Positions 15,808 to 23,830 of a stretch of DNA of 40,014 nt are shown in pieces. Positions within the stretch are counted from its first letter, which is position 1, and every line of letters begins with the position of its first letter. The DNA lies in assembly GCA_025463565.1 (NCBI GenBank), contig JAODAT010000053.1, positions 1-40,014 of the forward strand, written 5' to 3'. Made by a program: the position numbers and the translations under genes. The notes under the pieces are model-generated. The model was not told where the DNA came from, searched no databases, and saw only the letters and a list, made by a program, of their open reading frames with translations. This DNA comes from Microbacteriaceae bacterium. GTDB taxonomy: Bacteria > Actinomycetota > Actinomycetes > Actinomycetales > Microbacteriaceae.

Positions 15808-15838
15808 GTGGGGCGCGGCCTCAGCGGCCGCGCCCCAC
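15808..15838 (+). other. Strong intergenic hairpin between binding protein and ATPase
   Basis: A perfect 13-bp GC-rich stem (15808-15820 with 15826-15838) and 5-nt loop, 5 bp after the stop at 15802 and with no T-run. Such hairpins often guard the 3' end of binding-protein mRNA so that it is more abundant than the downstream ATPase and permease. It may cause partial termination. Confidence 0.7.
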
Positions 15839-15855
15839 CACGAAGGGAACCTTCA

Positions 15856-17373
15856 ATGACGGCAGGCGAGAACCTGATCGAGATGCGGGCCATCTCCAAG
15901 TCCTTCAGCGGAACCCCCGTACTGAGGAATGTCGACTTTTCAGTGCTGAAGGGTGAAATCCACGCCCTCGTCGGCGGCAACGGCGCGGGCAAATCGACCC
16001 TGATGAAGATATTGCAGGGCGTCTACCAGCCGGACGAGGGTGAGATCCTGGTCGGCGGTCGCGCCGTGAACATGGGGTCCATTCAGGATGCCCGGGCCGC
16101 AGGAATCGGCATGGTCTTCCAGGAATTCAGCCTGGTCGCAACCCTCACGGTCGCCCAGAACATCTTCCTCGGCGTTGAACCTCTTCAGGGCATGCGCCTA
16201 ATCGATGACCGCGAAGCAGTCCGGCGCGCGGTGACAATCTTTGCCGATATGGGAGTCGATCTCGACCCGCGGACGGAACTCTCGCATCTCGGCACCGCCT
16301 ACTGGCAGTTGACGGAGATTGCCAAGGCTCTCGCGCAGGAGGCGAAGGTGCTCATCATGGATGAGCCGACGGCGAGCCTGGCGCAGCAGGAGACAGAAGC
16401 ACTGTTCGCGCTCCTGGCGCGACTGAAGGAGCGCGGCATTGCGATCGTGTATATCTCGCACCGGATGGACGAGGTGTACCGCATCGGCGACCGCATCACG
16501 ATCCTCCGAGACGGCACCAGATTTCTGACCGCAGCCGTCTCGGACACCACGCCGGAACAAATAGTCGAAGGAATCGTCGGCAGAAAGATCGAAGGGCAAC
16601 TCACCTACCGTGAGCGGCCCGGAATAGCGCAGGAATCGTCTCCGGTATTGCTCGAGGCACGCGATCTGGTCGCAGGAACCAGGGTGCGAGATGTGTCGTT
16701 CGCGTTGCGCGCAGGCGAGATCGTCGGTATCGCCGGTCTGATGGGCAGCGGCCGTACCGAACTTCTGAGAGCCCTGTTCGGAATCGACAGGCTCCGGCGC
16801 GGAGAGGTGCAGGTTCGGGGAAAGAAGATCGACCTTTCGAAACCCAAGAAGGCCATCGCGGCAGGGTTGGCGCTCATCCCCGAAGATCGCCGGGCGCAGG
16901 GCCTGGTTCTCGACCACTCGGTCATCGATAACCTCCTGCTTCCCCTGCTCGATCAGATCGAGCGGGGCCCATTCCTCGACATGCGCGCCGGAAATACGTT
17001 GGCGGCCGCCCTTATCGCGAAGTTCGCTATCAAGACGTCTCGCCCCCAGCGCGCGGTGCGATTGCTCTCCGGCGGCAACCAGCAGAAGGTCGTACTCGCC
17101 AAATGGTTGGGGACCAACCCCGATGTTCTGCTCCTCGACGAACCGACGGCGGGGGTGGACATAGGCACCAAGAGCGAGATCCTCGAGCAGATTCGCGAAC
17201 TCGCGAATGCGGGAAAGGGCGTCATCGTCGTCTCTTCGGAGTACCCGGAACTTCTCGCTGTAAGCGACCGGGTACTCATCATGCGCGCCGGCGCGATCGT
17301 CGCAGATCTCAAGCGAAGCGAGATCGCCGACGAGGAATCCCTTCAACTGATAGTCCAAGGAGTGACAGAGTGA
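15856..17373 (+). CDS. Sugar ABC transporter ATPase with two nucleotide-binding domains (RbsA-like)
   Basis: A 505-residue fused ATPase. Domain 1 has Walker A GGNGAGKST (40-48) and Walker B VLIMDE (165-170). Its ABC signature, normally LSxGQ, reads LGTAY (145-149), an unusual change before QLTEIAKAL. Domain 2 has the degenerate Walker A GLMGSGRTE usual for this family (294-302), signature LSGGNQQ (404-410) and Walker B VLLLDE (424-429). It powers import through the RbsC-like permease, whose GTG start overlaps this gene's last four bases (GTGA). The start is the ATG at 15856. The size is normal for the family. Confidence 0.94.
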   Translation: MTAGENLIEMRAISKSFSGTPVLRNVDFSVLKGEIHALVGGNGAGKSTLMKILQGVYQPDEGEILVGGRAVNMGSIQDARAAGIGMVFQEFSLVATLTVAQNIFLGVEPLQGMRLIDDREAVRRAVTIFADMGVDLDPRTELSHLGTAYWQLTEIAKALAQEAKVLIMDEPTASLAQQETEALFALLARLKERGIAIVYISHRMDEVYRIGDRITILRDGTRFLTAAVSDTTPEQIVEGIVGRKIEGQLTYRERPGIAQESSPVLLEARDLVAGTRVRDVSFALRAGEIVGIAGLMGSGRTELLRALFGIDRLRRGEVQVRGKKIDLSKPKKAIAAGLALIPEDRRAQGLVLDHSVIDNLLLPLLDQIERGPFLDMRAGNTLAAALIAKFAIKTSRPQRAVRLLSGGNQQKVVLAKWLGTNPDVLLLDEPTAGVDIGTKSEILEQIRELANAGKGVIVVSSEYPELLAVSDRVLIMRAGAIVADLKRSEIADEESLQLIVQGVTE

Positions 17374-18353
17374 GCAATCCAGCAACCGGAACACCCGATA
17401 GGGAGACGTCGACGAGCGTCCTCCGTCGTCTCGCGGCTATCGAATGGCGTCGCTACGTCATCTATATCGGCTTCGTCGTCGTCTTCATCTTCTTCGCGGT
17501 ACTGCTCGGGAACGATGGATTCCTCAGCCCCACGAACCTGCTCAACATCTTGCGCCAGACATCGACCATCATGGTGATTGCGGTCGGGATGACCTACGTC
17601 ATAGCCGCGGCCGAGATCGATCTCAGCGTGGGCTCCATTGCGGGCCTGTCCAGCGTCGCAGCAGCCATGGCCATCTCCCAGTGGGGGATCGTGCCCGGTG
17701 TGCTCGCGGGTCTCGCGGTGGGTGTCGTAGTCGGAGCAATCAACGGTTCTCTTGTGAGCCTGCTCGGGATCCCTTCGTTCTTGGTGACTCTCGGGATGAT
17801 GGGGGTCGCTGTCGGCGTAGCCCAGTGGATAACGAACTCTGCTCCCCAGCCGATCCTTGACGACACATTCAACTTCGTCTTCGGATCGGGCAATTTCGGC
17901 CCCGTTCCCAGCCTCGTGGCGTGGGCAGCCGTTTTCGTCGTCGTCGGCACCATCGTGCTTCGCCGTACCCGGTTCGGCCGACAGGTGCTGGCAACGGGCG
18001 GTAATCGATCGGCCGCTGACTTCACTGGCATCAACACGAGGCGCATCAAGTTCCAGGTGCTCATGCTCTCCGCGCTTGCGGCAAGCGTTGCGGGCATGCT
18101 CTACGCGGGCAGACTGCAGTCCGGTCGTTTCCAATGGGGCGATGGCGATGAGCTGTCCGCGATCGCCGCCGTGATTCTCGGCGGGACGAGTCTGTTCGGC
18201 GGGAGCGGCACGGTCATCGGCACGGTCTTCGGAGCCCTTCTGATCGGGCTCATCAACAACGGCCTGATTCTGGCAGGACTCGACAGCAGCCAGCAGCAAA
18301 TCGTCCGCGGCGCCATCATCATCCTCGCCGTGGCGCTTGCCCGCAAGAAGTAG
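17370..18353 (+). CDS. Sugar ABC transporter permease (RbsC-like)
   Basis: A 327-residue membrane protein of the branched-chain amino acid/ribose permease fold, with about 8-10 hydrophobic segments beginning at YVIYIGFVVVFIFFAVLL. Family landmarks are MTYVIAAAEIDLSVGSIAGL (about 74-93), GNRSAADFTGINTRRIK (about 211-227) and AVILGGTSLFGGSGTVIGT (about 267-285). The GTG start at 17370 has AAGGAG 7 nt upstream and overlaps the ATPase stop, so translation is coupled. Together with the preceding two genes it makes a complete importer. Confidence 0.94.
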   Translation: MSNPATGTPDRETSTSVLRRLAAIEWRRYVIYIGFVVVFIFFAVLLGNDGFLSPTNLLNILRQTSTIMVIAVGMTYVIAAAEIDLSVGSIAGLSSVAAAMAISQWGIVPGVLAGLAVGVVVGAINGSLVSLLGIPSFLVTLGMMGVAVGVAQWITNSAPQPILDDTFNFVFGSGNFGPVPSLVAWAAVFVVVGTIVLRRTRFGRQVLATGGNRSAADFTGINTRRIKFQVLMLSALAASVAGMLYAGRLQSGRFQWGDGDELSAIAAVILGGTSLFGGSGTVIGTVFGALLIGLINNGLILAGLDSSQQQIVRGAIIILAVALARKK

Positions 18354-18377
18354 CCGCGGACGCGAAGGGAAATTACA

Positions 18378-19205
18378 GTGCAATTCGGATACTGCTCGAA
18401 TACCTGGGGCACCCTCGCGGGTTCAGCTGCCGGCGTGACGAGCGTCAAAGACCTCTTCTACGAGATCGACGGGTCGCTCGATCGAGCGGTCGACGACATC
18501 GCGGAGGCGGGATTCACGGGCCTCGAATTGTTCGACGGCAATCTCGTGCGGCTTGCCGGCAGCCGGGATTCGTTCGTCGATCGAATAGCGCAGGCAGGAC
18601 TCGAACTGGTCAGCGTCTACACGGGAGCAAGCTTCGTATACCAGGACGCGCTCGATGACGAGATGCATAAGGTTCGAAGGGCGATCACCCTTGCCGCGCA
18701 GTTCGGCGCCTCGCGTCTGGTTGTCGGCGGCGGAGCTCCCCGCGCTGCGGGAACCCGACCCGACGATTACGAACGTCTGGGCAGAGCGCTCGACCGGGTC
18801 ACCTCGATAGCTGAGGATGCTGGGCTGAGCGCAAGCTTCCACCCGCATCTGGGGACCATCGTCGAGTCGCCCGACGAACTGGAACGCCTGATGGTGCACA
18901 CCAGAATCGGGTTCTGCCCGGACGTGGCCCATCTAGCGGCCGGCGGCGGAAATCCGGTTGCGATTATTCGGCGATTCGCGGACCGCATCACTCACGTGCA
19001 TGTGAAGGATCTGCAGACCGAACCCTTCGAATTCCGCCCACTGGGCGAAGGCGAGTTGGACATGGCGGCCATCGTCAATGCAGTGCGCGAGAGCGGCTAT
19101 GACAGCTGGCTCATGGTCGAACTCGATTCGTACGACGGTGACCCCAAGGTCGCCGCACAGATTAGCAAGCAATACCTCGACGAGATCGTGGCTGACAGAA
19201 AGTGA
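18378..19205 (+). CDS. IolE/IolI-like TIM-barrel isomerase or dehydratase
   Basis: A 275-residue xylose isomerase-like barrel protein. Likely metal ligands are His155/His157 (FHPHLGTIVES), Asp182/His185 (CPDVAHLA), His206/His208 (ITHVHVKDLQ) and Glu248 (MVELD). The HPHLGT, HVHVKD and PLGEGELD segments are the ones seen in inosose dehydratase IolE and isomerase IolI. This makes a keto-inositol or related keto-sugar a reasonable substrate, though not proven. It starts at a GTG with GAAGGGAA upstream. Its stop overlaps the next gene by 4 bases (GTGA), so it is tightly coupled to the dehydrogenase. Confidence 0.9.
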   Translation: MQFGYCSNTWGTLAGSAAGVTSVKDLFYEIDGSLDRAVDDIAEAGFTGLELFDGNLVRLAGSRDSFVDRIAQAGLELVSVYTGASFVYQDALDDEMHKVRRAITLAAQFGASRLVVGGGAPRAAGTRPDDYERLGRALDRVTSIAEDAGLSASFHPHLGTIVESPDELERLMVHTRIGFCPDVAHLAAGGGNPVAIIRRFADRITHVHVKDLQTEPFEFRPLGEGELDMAAIVNAVRESGYDSWLMVELDSYDGDPKVAAQISKQYLDEIVADRK

Positions 19206-20383
19206 CTACAGTGCAAAACCTCAATGTGGGACTTATCGGCGGTGGCTTCATGGGCAAAGCCCATTCGCTGGCTTACGCCGCGATGCCGATGTTCTTTTGG
19301 CCGGCGCCGGCCATGCCCGTTCGCCGGACGATAGCCGAGGCGACACCCGAGTTGGCGGCCGAAGCAGCACAGCGCTTCGGATTTCAGAACTCGACCGCCG
19401 ATTGGCGCCAGATAATCGACGATCCGGACATCCAGGTCGTCGATATCGCAACTCCCAATCACCTTCACGCGGAGATCGCTATCGCGGCCGCCCAGGCAGG
19501 CAAGCACATCATCTGCGAAAAGCCCTTGGCCCGGACCGGGCACGAGGCAAAGGCCATGTACGACGCGGTGAAGGATTCCAATGTCGTGCACATGGTCGCT
19601 TTCAACTACCGTCGCACGCCCGCGGTCGCACTAGCCAAGAAGTTCATCGACGAGGGCGCTCTCGGACGAATTCTGAACTTTCGAGGAACCTATCTTCAGG
19701 ACTGGAGCGCGGACCCCAATGCCCCGTTGTCCTGGCGGTTTCAAAAATCGCTTGCCGGATCGGGCGCGCTCGGCGACACCGCGACCCACGTCATCGATCT
19801 CGCGCGGTACCTGGTCGGAGAGTTCAGCCAGGTGAATGCCCTGGCATCGACCTGGATACCCGACCGGCCGGTTCAGTCCAGTGGGGCGGACAGTCTCGGC
19901 AATGTGCAGGCAGTCGATGGGCCGCGGAAGGAGGTCGACGTGGACGATGAGATCATGACGATGATCCGCTTCGCCGGAGGTGCCGTTGGATCAATCGAAG
20001 CGACGCGCAACGCGTACGGGCGGAACAACTACCTCACTTTTGAGATCCACGGCACGGAGGGCAGTGTCGTATTCAACTACGAGCGACGAGACGAGCTTCA
20101 AGTGCACTTCGCGTCGGACCCCGCGGACAGGAGCGGTTTCAGGACCATATACACCGGCCCGGCACATCCTTACGGGGGAGCCCTGTGGCCCATCCCAGCA
20201 CTGGGTATCGGTTACGGCGAGACGAAGATCATCGAAGCGCACGACTTCTTCGAGGCGATTATGGGAAGCGGAACCGTCAGCCCGAATTTTGCTGACGGTT
20301 ATCAGGTCGCACTCATCGATGACGCCATCCTGGAATCCGTCTCGACCGGAAAGTGGGTCGACGTCGCCACGGTGGTCGACTAG
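19202..20383 (+). CDS. Gfo/Idh/MocA family oxidoreductase (second copy)
   Basis: A 393-residue NAD(P)-dependent dehydrogenase. The Rossmann loop is GGGFMG (13-18), the catalytic Lys is in CEKPLA (105-110), and Asp192/His196 lie in GDTATHVIDL. The C-terminal region (YGGALWPIPALGIGYGETK) is typical of a large uncharacterised subgroup next to TIM-barrel isomerases. The GTG at 19202 overlaps the isomerase stop; a GTG at 19211 is a possible alternative. Last gene of the second operon, it ends in a 4-bp convergent overlap with the AraC-type gene through the palindrome CTAG. Likely to oxidise the imported compound or reduce a keto-intermediate. Confidence 0.92.
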   Translation: MTTVQNLNVGLIGGGFMGKAHSLAYAAMPMFFWPAPAMPVRRTIAEATPELAAEAAQRFGFQNSTADWRQIIDDPDIQVVDIATPNHLHAEIAIAAAQAGKHIICEKPLARTGHEAKAMYDAVKDSNVVHMVAFNYRRTPAVALAKKFIDEGALGRILNFRGTYLQDWSADPNAPLSWRFQKSLAGSGALGDTATHVIDLARYLVGEFSQVNALASTWIPDRPVQSSGADSLGNVQAVDGPRKEVDVDDEIMTMIRFAGGAVGSIEATRNAYGRNNYLTFEIHGTEGSVVFNYERRDELQVHFASDPADRSGFRTIYTGPAHPYGGALWPIPALGIGYGETKIIEAHDFFEAIMGSGTVSPNFADGYQVALIDDAILESVSTGKWVDVATVVD

Positions 20384-21372
20384 ACAGGCATACCCCTCAT
20401 CGTGTCGGACGGCTGTTCGGAGAACCGGCGACGGTAGCTGGCGGCGAATCGACCGAAGTGGGTGATGCCCCATCGTGCTGCGACTTCGGTGACTGTTACC
20501 GAACCCGGTTCGGCATCCGAAAGCTCCTGGTGTATCTGTTCGAGGCGCAGCTGGCGGAGGTACGCCATCGGGCTGGTGCTCATCGACCTGCGAAATCCCT
20601 CCTGGAGGCTGCGCACACTGACAGCTACATTGCCCGCCAGTTCGGAGACCGTCCATGCGTGCTCCGGCCTGGCCCGCAGCAGCTCCACCGCGTGCGCCAC
20701 GGGTCGCGGTCCGGCGGGGGCGACGGACGAACCGAGGGCCGCGGAGTAATTGTGTGGTTGAGCCAACAAGAGAGATCCGATCAGCACCTGCTCAAGGCGC
20801 TGCGAGGCGAGAGGATGTCGGAGCAGCCCGCTTTCGTTGTTCGACTCGAGATCGATCAGGCGGAGTGTGTGAAGCACTGTGCGGCCAGGTCCCGTCGTCA
20901 GGTCCATTTCGGTGGAGAACACCAGCGGTTCGACGACGCTGGAACCGAGGAGACTTTCCAGTTCGAGATCCAGTTCCGAGCGAGGGATCATCAGCGACAC
21001 CTGGGCAAAGTGCTGATCGCAATCCAGGTCGGCGGGATAGCCCGGCTGGAACACCGCGGCAGTCCGGGGTGTTCCGTAGACGGGCGCGTGCCTGCCTTCT
21101 CGCATGATGGCTCGGCCCGTCACGGGGATGTCGACGTGGTAATTCGTCGCTTCGCTGGTGCGAATCTGAATGGCATCCCCAAATCGAAGGTAGCCCGCGG
21201 TTACTCGACCCACCGTGATGACGTTCAGGCTGAGGTCCACCGCAGTGGATGCCGAGGTCGAGGGAAAATCCAGCGGCAGGAAGACTTCGCTGAGCACCTG
21301 TCGTGCGTGGTCGATGTCGTCGGACGCTCCGGCCGGGTGACTCTTGAACATCTCACTCGTGACGTGTGGCAC
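20380..21372 (-). CDS. AraC family transcriptional regulator
   Basis: A 330-residue regulator. The N-terminal half (about residues 20-190) matches the AraC-binding-like cupin domain (HARQVLSEVFLPL, then YHVDIPVTGRAIM). The C-terminal AraC/XylS DNA-binding domain lies at about 225-325, with WTVSELAGNVAVSVRSLQEGFR and TVTEVAARWGITHFGRFAASYR as its two helix-turn-helix units and RFSEQPSDTMR at the end. I chose the GTG at 21372 rather than the GTG at 21402: a consensus-like TATACT lies exactly 6 nt upstream, and the shorter protein fits the family. It is convergent with the catabolic operon and divergent from the SGNH/GAF gene. A role in either is possible. Confidence 0.9.
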   Translation of the reverse strand: MPHVTSEMFKSHPAGASDDIDHARQVLSEVFLPLDFPSTSASTAVDLSLNVITVGRVTAGYLRFGDAIQIRTSEATNYHVDIPVTGRAIMREGRHAPVYGTPRTAAVFQPGYPADLDCDQHFAQVSLMIPRSELDLELESLLGSSVVEPLVFSTEMDLTTGPGRTVLHTLRLIDLESNNESGLLRHPLASQRLEQVLIGSLLLAQPHNYSAALGSSVAPAGPRPVAHAVELLRARPEHAWTVSELAGNVAVSVRSLQEGFRRSMSTSPMAYLRQLRLEQIHQELSDAEPGSVTVTEVAARWGITHFGRFAASYRRRFSEQPSDTMRGMPV

Positions 21373-21378
21373 CCGCAG

Positions 21379-21384
21379 AGTATA
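21379..21384 (-). promoter_or_regulatory. -10 box TATACT of the AraC-type gene, leaderless
   Basis: TATACT on the minus strand is 6 nt before GTG 21372 with no ribosome site between. It lies inside the extra reading frame that a start at 21402 would require, which argues for the shorter protein. Confidence 0.5.
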
Positions 21385-21537
21385 GGGCTCCCGTCTGGGC
21401 ACGGTTGGGGTACTGCGTGGATTCCTCTTCCGCGCAAAGTGGATGTTCGACCGCGTCAGGCGGATTTCGCGGCCGGCCAGGCCGACTTACTTTTGAATGC
21501 ATCGGTGGCCAGACGGCCGTCGAGATGCGAGGAGTCG

Positions 21538-22776
21538 ATGGACAAGCCATCACGTTGGTTCACCGTCCCACTTCTGCGAGCATGGGTCGCCTCGAAGACG
21601 GAAGAGGTCAACCGCCTCCCGCGTCCCCGCGACCTGCCGGAGTCCCACTCGATCGGGTTCAACAGCGATCGCGTACTTATCTTCGGGGGAGGTCCCGCGG
21701 TCGGGTGGGGTGTCCTCAGCCATGAGGTCGCACTTCCCGGTGCCCTTGGTCGTGCGCTGTCACGTCAGACGGGTCGTGGGGCGACTGTGCAGGTGACGGC
21801 CATTCCGCGGCTGAAGGTCGGCTCAGCCGTCACCGCGCTCAGCGAAATCAAGCTGCATCGGTATGACGCGGTGGTCGTGACCCTGGGCGTGAACGACGCC
21901 GGAGCGTTAACGGCGCTCGCGTCCTGGCGACGCGACCTGACCAGCACGCTGCACGAGATACTCCAGCGGTCATCGCCGGTCGCGCGGATTTTCGTGGCCG
22001 GCGTGCATCCGATTCGTTCGATACCCGTCTACGACGGTCCGTTGGGTTCAATTGCAGACGCACACGCCCGAAAGATGAACGCTATCTCAGCAGAACTGTG
22101 CAGCCCGCTGTCCCGGGTGACGTTCGTGCCGTTGACGGCGCCCGAGGACTGCGGCGACCTTCGGTTCCGCGACGCGATGTCGTATCGGCACTGGGCCGAG
22201 GAGCTCGCAAGACCCATGGCGCCCCAACTGGATGCCGCGCGCCGTGTGACCGACTTCGACCGCACGCCAGGGAGCGAAGCGGGCTTCGATTCCCCGGAGG
22301 CGAGGGAAGCGGCTGTCGTGGAACTCGGAATTCTGAGCGACGATCGACGCTGGCACTTCGACGACGTCGTCGCCCGCGCCTGCGCGACCTTCGGGGTGCG
22401 ATCGGCCACGGTGAGCGTTATCGATTCGGATCACCTTGTTCATAAGGCGCAGGTGGGCGATGTACCCCAGCTGATCATGCTCGGTGCTTCTTTTACCGGG
22501 CGTGTGATTCACGAGCGGGACGGCATGATGGTACCGGACGCGACTGCGGATGCCCGATTCCGGAATCTTCCGCACGTGGCCGGTGAACCTTACATCCGGT
22601 TCTATGCCGGATTCCCCCTGGAGGGCCGCGACGGAAGCCGGATCGGCACCCTGAACGTCTTCGATCCTGCGCCACAGCTCCCGGATGACTCCTCGGGGTT
22701 GTCCCTTCTCCGCCAGTTCGGTCTCATGGCACAGGCCGAGATACGTCGGGGAGGGGATCGGCGACCGACGGTCTGA
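21538..22776 (+). CDS. SGNH-hydrolase-like protein fused to a GAF domain
   Basis: A 412-residue two-domain protein. Residues about 45-240 follow the SGNH/GDSL hydrolase layout, but block I, normally GDS, reads GGGPAVG, so the nucleophilic Ser is missing. Block III is GVND and a His lies in YRHWAEE near the end. Residues about 270-405 form a GAF domain (ACATFGVRSATVSVIDSDHL, FYAGFPLEGRDGSRIGTLNV). No output domain follows. GAGGAG sits 3 nt before the ATG at 21538. The frame stays open upstream, opposite the AraC gene, but that part looks antisense. The role is unknown; a ligand-sensing protein is plausible. Divergent from the AraC gene with a 165-bp gap. Confidence 0.82.
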   Translation: MDKPSRWFTVPLLRAWVASKTEEVNRLPRPRDLPESHSIGFNSDRVLIFGGGPAVGWGVLSHEVALPGALGRALSRQTGRGATVQVTAIPRLKVGSAVTALSEIKLHRYDAVVVTLGVNDAGALTALASWRRDLTSTLHEILQRSSPVARIFVAGVHPIRSIPVYDGPLGSIADAHARKMNAISAELCSPLSRVTFVPLTAPEDCGDLRFRDAMSYRHWAEELARPMAPQLDAARRVTDFDRTPGSEAGFDSPEAREAAVVELGILSDDRRWHFDDVVARACATFGVRSATVSVIDSDHLVHKAQVGDVPQLIMLGASFTGRVIHERDGMMVPDATADARFRNLPHVAGEPYIRFYAGFPLEGRDGSRIGTLNVFDPAPQLPDDSSGLSLLRQFGLMAQAEIRRGGDRRPTV

Positions 22777-22788
22777 TTCAATGACCCT

Positions 22789-23826
22789 ATGAAAGCGGTA
22801 CCGAAGGCGAGCCCGGGTGACAGGGTCGCCATCCTGTCCCCGGCGTTCGCGGCACCCGCGGTGTCCGAGGCCATCCACGAGCAGGCCATGCGGCGCCTCA
22901 CCGAAGCGACCGGCCTGATCCCCGTCGAGTATCCGACCACCCGGAAGCTGGGCGCGAGCGCCGCTGACCGCGCGGCCGACGTGACTGCCGCGTTCGCCGA
23001 CCCCAGCATCCGGGCGGTCCTCGCCACGATCGGCGGTGACGACCAGGTCACCGTCATCCCGCACATCGACGCCGACGTTCTCGCCGCGAACCCGAAACCG
23101 TTCCTCGGGTACAGCGACAACACCAACCTGCACACGCTGCTCTGGACACTCGGGGTGCCGAGCTTCTACGGCGGCTCAACGCAGGTGCACCTCGGCCCGG
23201 GCCCGCACCTCGACGACATTCACCTGCGATCGCTGAAGGCGGCCCTGCTCGACGGCGGGAGCATCGAACTTGCCGAGCCGGGGGAGTCCGAGGACTTCGG
23301 CGTTCCGTGGACGGATCCGCGCTCACTGGTCGAGTTCGGCACGCGTGAGCCGACCGACCCGTGGGCGTGGGCCGGCCCGAGCACCGTCGCAGAGGGGCCG
23401 ACCTGGGGCGGGTGTATCGAGGTGATCGACCAGATCGCGGTGGCCGGACGGATGCCTGCGGTTGCCAACCTCGAGGGCGCCATCCTCCTGCTCGAAACGA
23501 GCGAGGAACTGCCGAGCGCGACCGACGTGATGCGCTGGGTGCGAGCGCTTGGCGAGCGTGACCTGCTCGGCGCGGCGGCGGGCGTGCTCGTCGGCCGCCC
23601 CGCGGTGAGCGAACTCGGCTCGCCGGTGCCTGACGCGCACGAGCGTGCCGAACTTCGAAAAGCCCAGCGCGATGTGATCATCGAGCAGGTCGCCCGCTAC
23701 AACCCCGAGGCAGTGGTCTGCGTAGGCGTGCCGTTCGGGCACACCCGCCCGCAGTGGATTGTGCCGCACGGCGGCCGCATGAGGCTCGACGGCATCACCA
23801 GGACAGTGACCGCCGACTACAGCTGA
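22789..23826 (+). CDS. S66 family peptidase (LD-carboxypeptidase / MccF-like)
   Basis: A 345-residue serine peptidase. The S66 catalytic triad is visible as Ser109 (LGYSDNTNLHT), Glu236 (ILLLETSEE) and His318 (VPFGHTRPQW). Family members cut L,D-bonds in peptidoglycan tetrapeptides or, in the MccF branch, aminoacyl-nucleotide antibiotics. SDNT with a long middle segment (AWAGPSTVAEGPTWGG) leans toward the MccF-type branch. There is no signal peptide, so it acts in the cytoplasm. It begins 13 bp after the SGNH/GAF stop with no ribosome site. A weak TTCAAT sits 6 nt before the ATG and could be a -10. Convergent with the carboxylase gene, 4 bp apart. Confidence 0.92.
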   Translation: MKAVPKASPGDRVAILSPAFAAPAVSEAIHEQAMRRLTEATGLIPVEYPTTRKLGASAADRAADVTAAFADPSIRAVLATIGGDDQVTVIPHIDADVLAANPKPFLGYSDNTNLHTLLWTLGVPSFYGGSTQVHLGPGPHLDDIHLRSLKAALLDGGSIELAEPGESEDFGVPWTDPRSLVEFGTREPTDPWAWAGPSTVAEGPTWGGCIEVIDQIAVAGRMPAVANLEGAILLLETSEELPSATDVMRWVRALGERDLLGAAAGVLVGRPAVSELGSPVPDAHERAELRKAQRDVIIEQVARYNPEAVVCVGVPFGHTRPQWIVPHGGRMRLDGITRTVTADYS

Positions 23827-23830
23827 CGGC

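Noticed and set aside
20353-21537. Long plus-strand open frame upstream of and continuous with the SGNH/GAF gene
   Set aside because: It is antisense to the well-supported AraC-type gene and shows no family features. High G+C keeps opposite frames open; the real start at 21538 has GAGGAG upstream and begins at the hydrolase-like domain.
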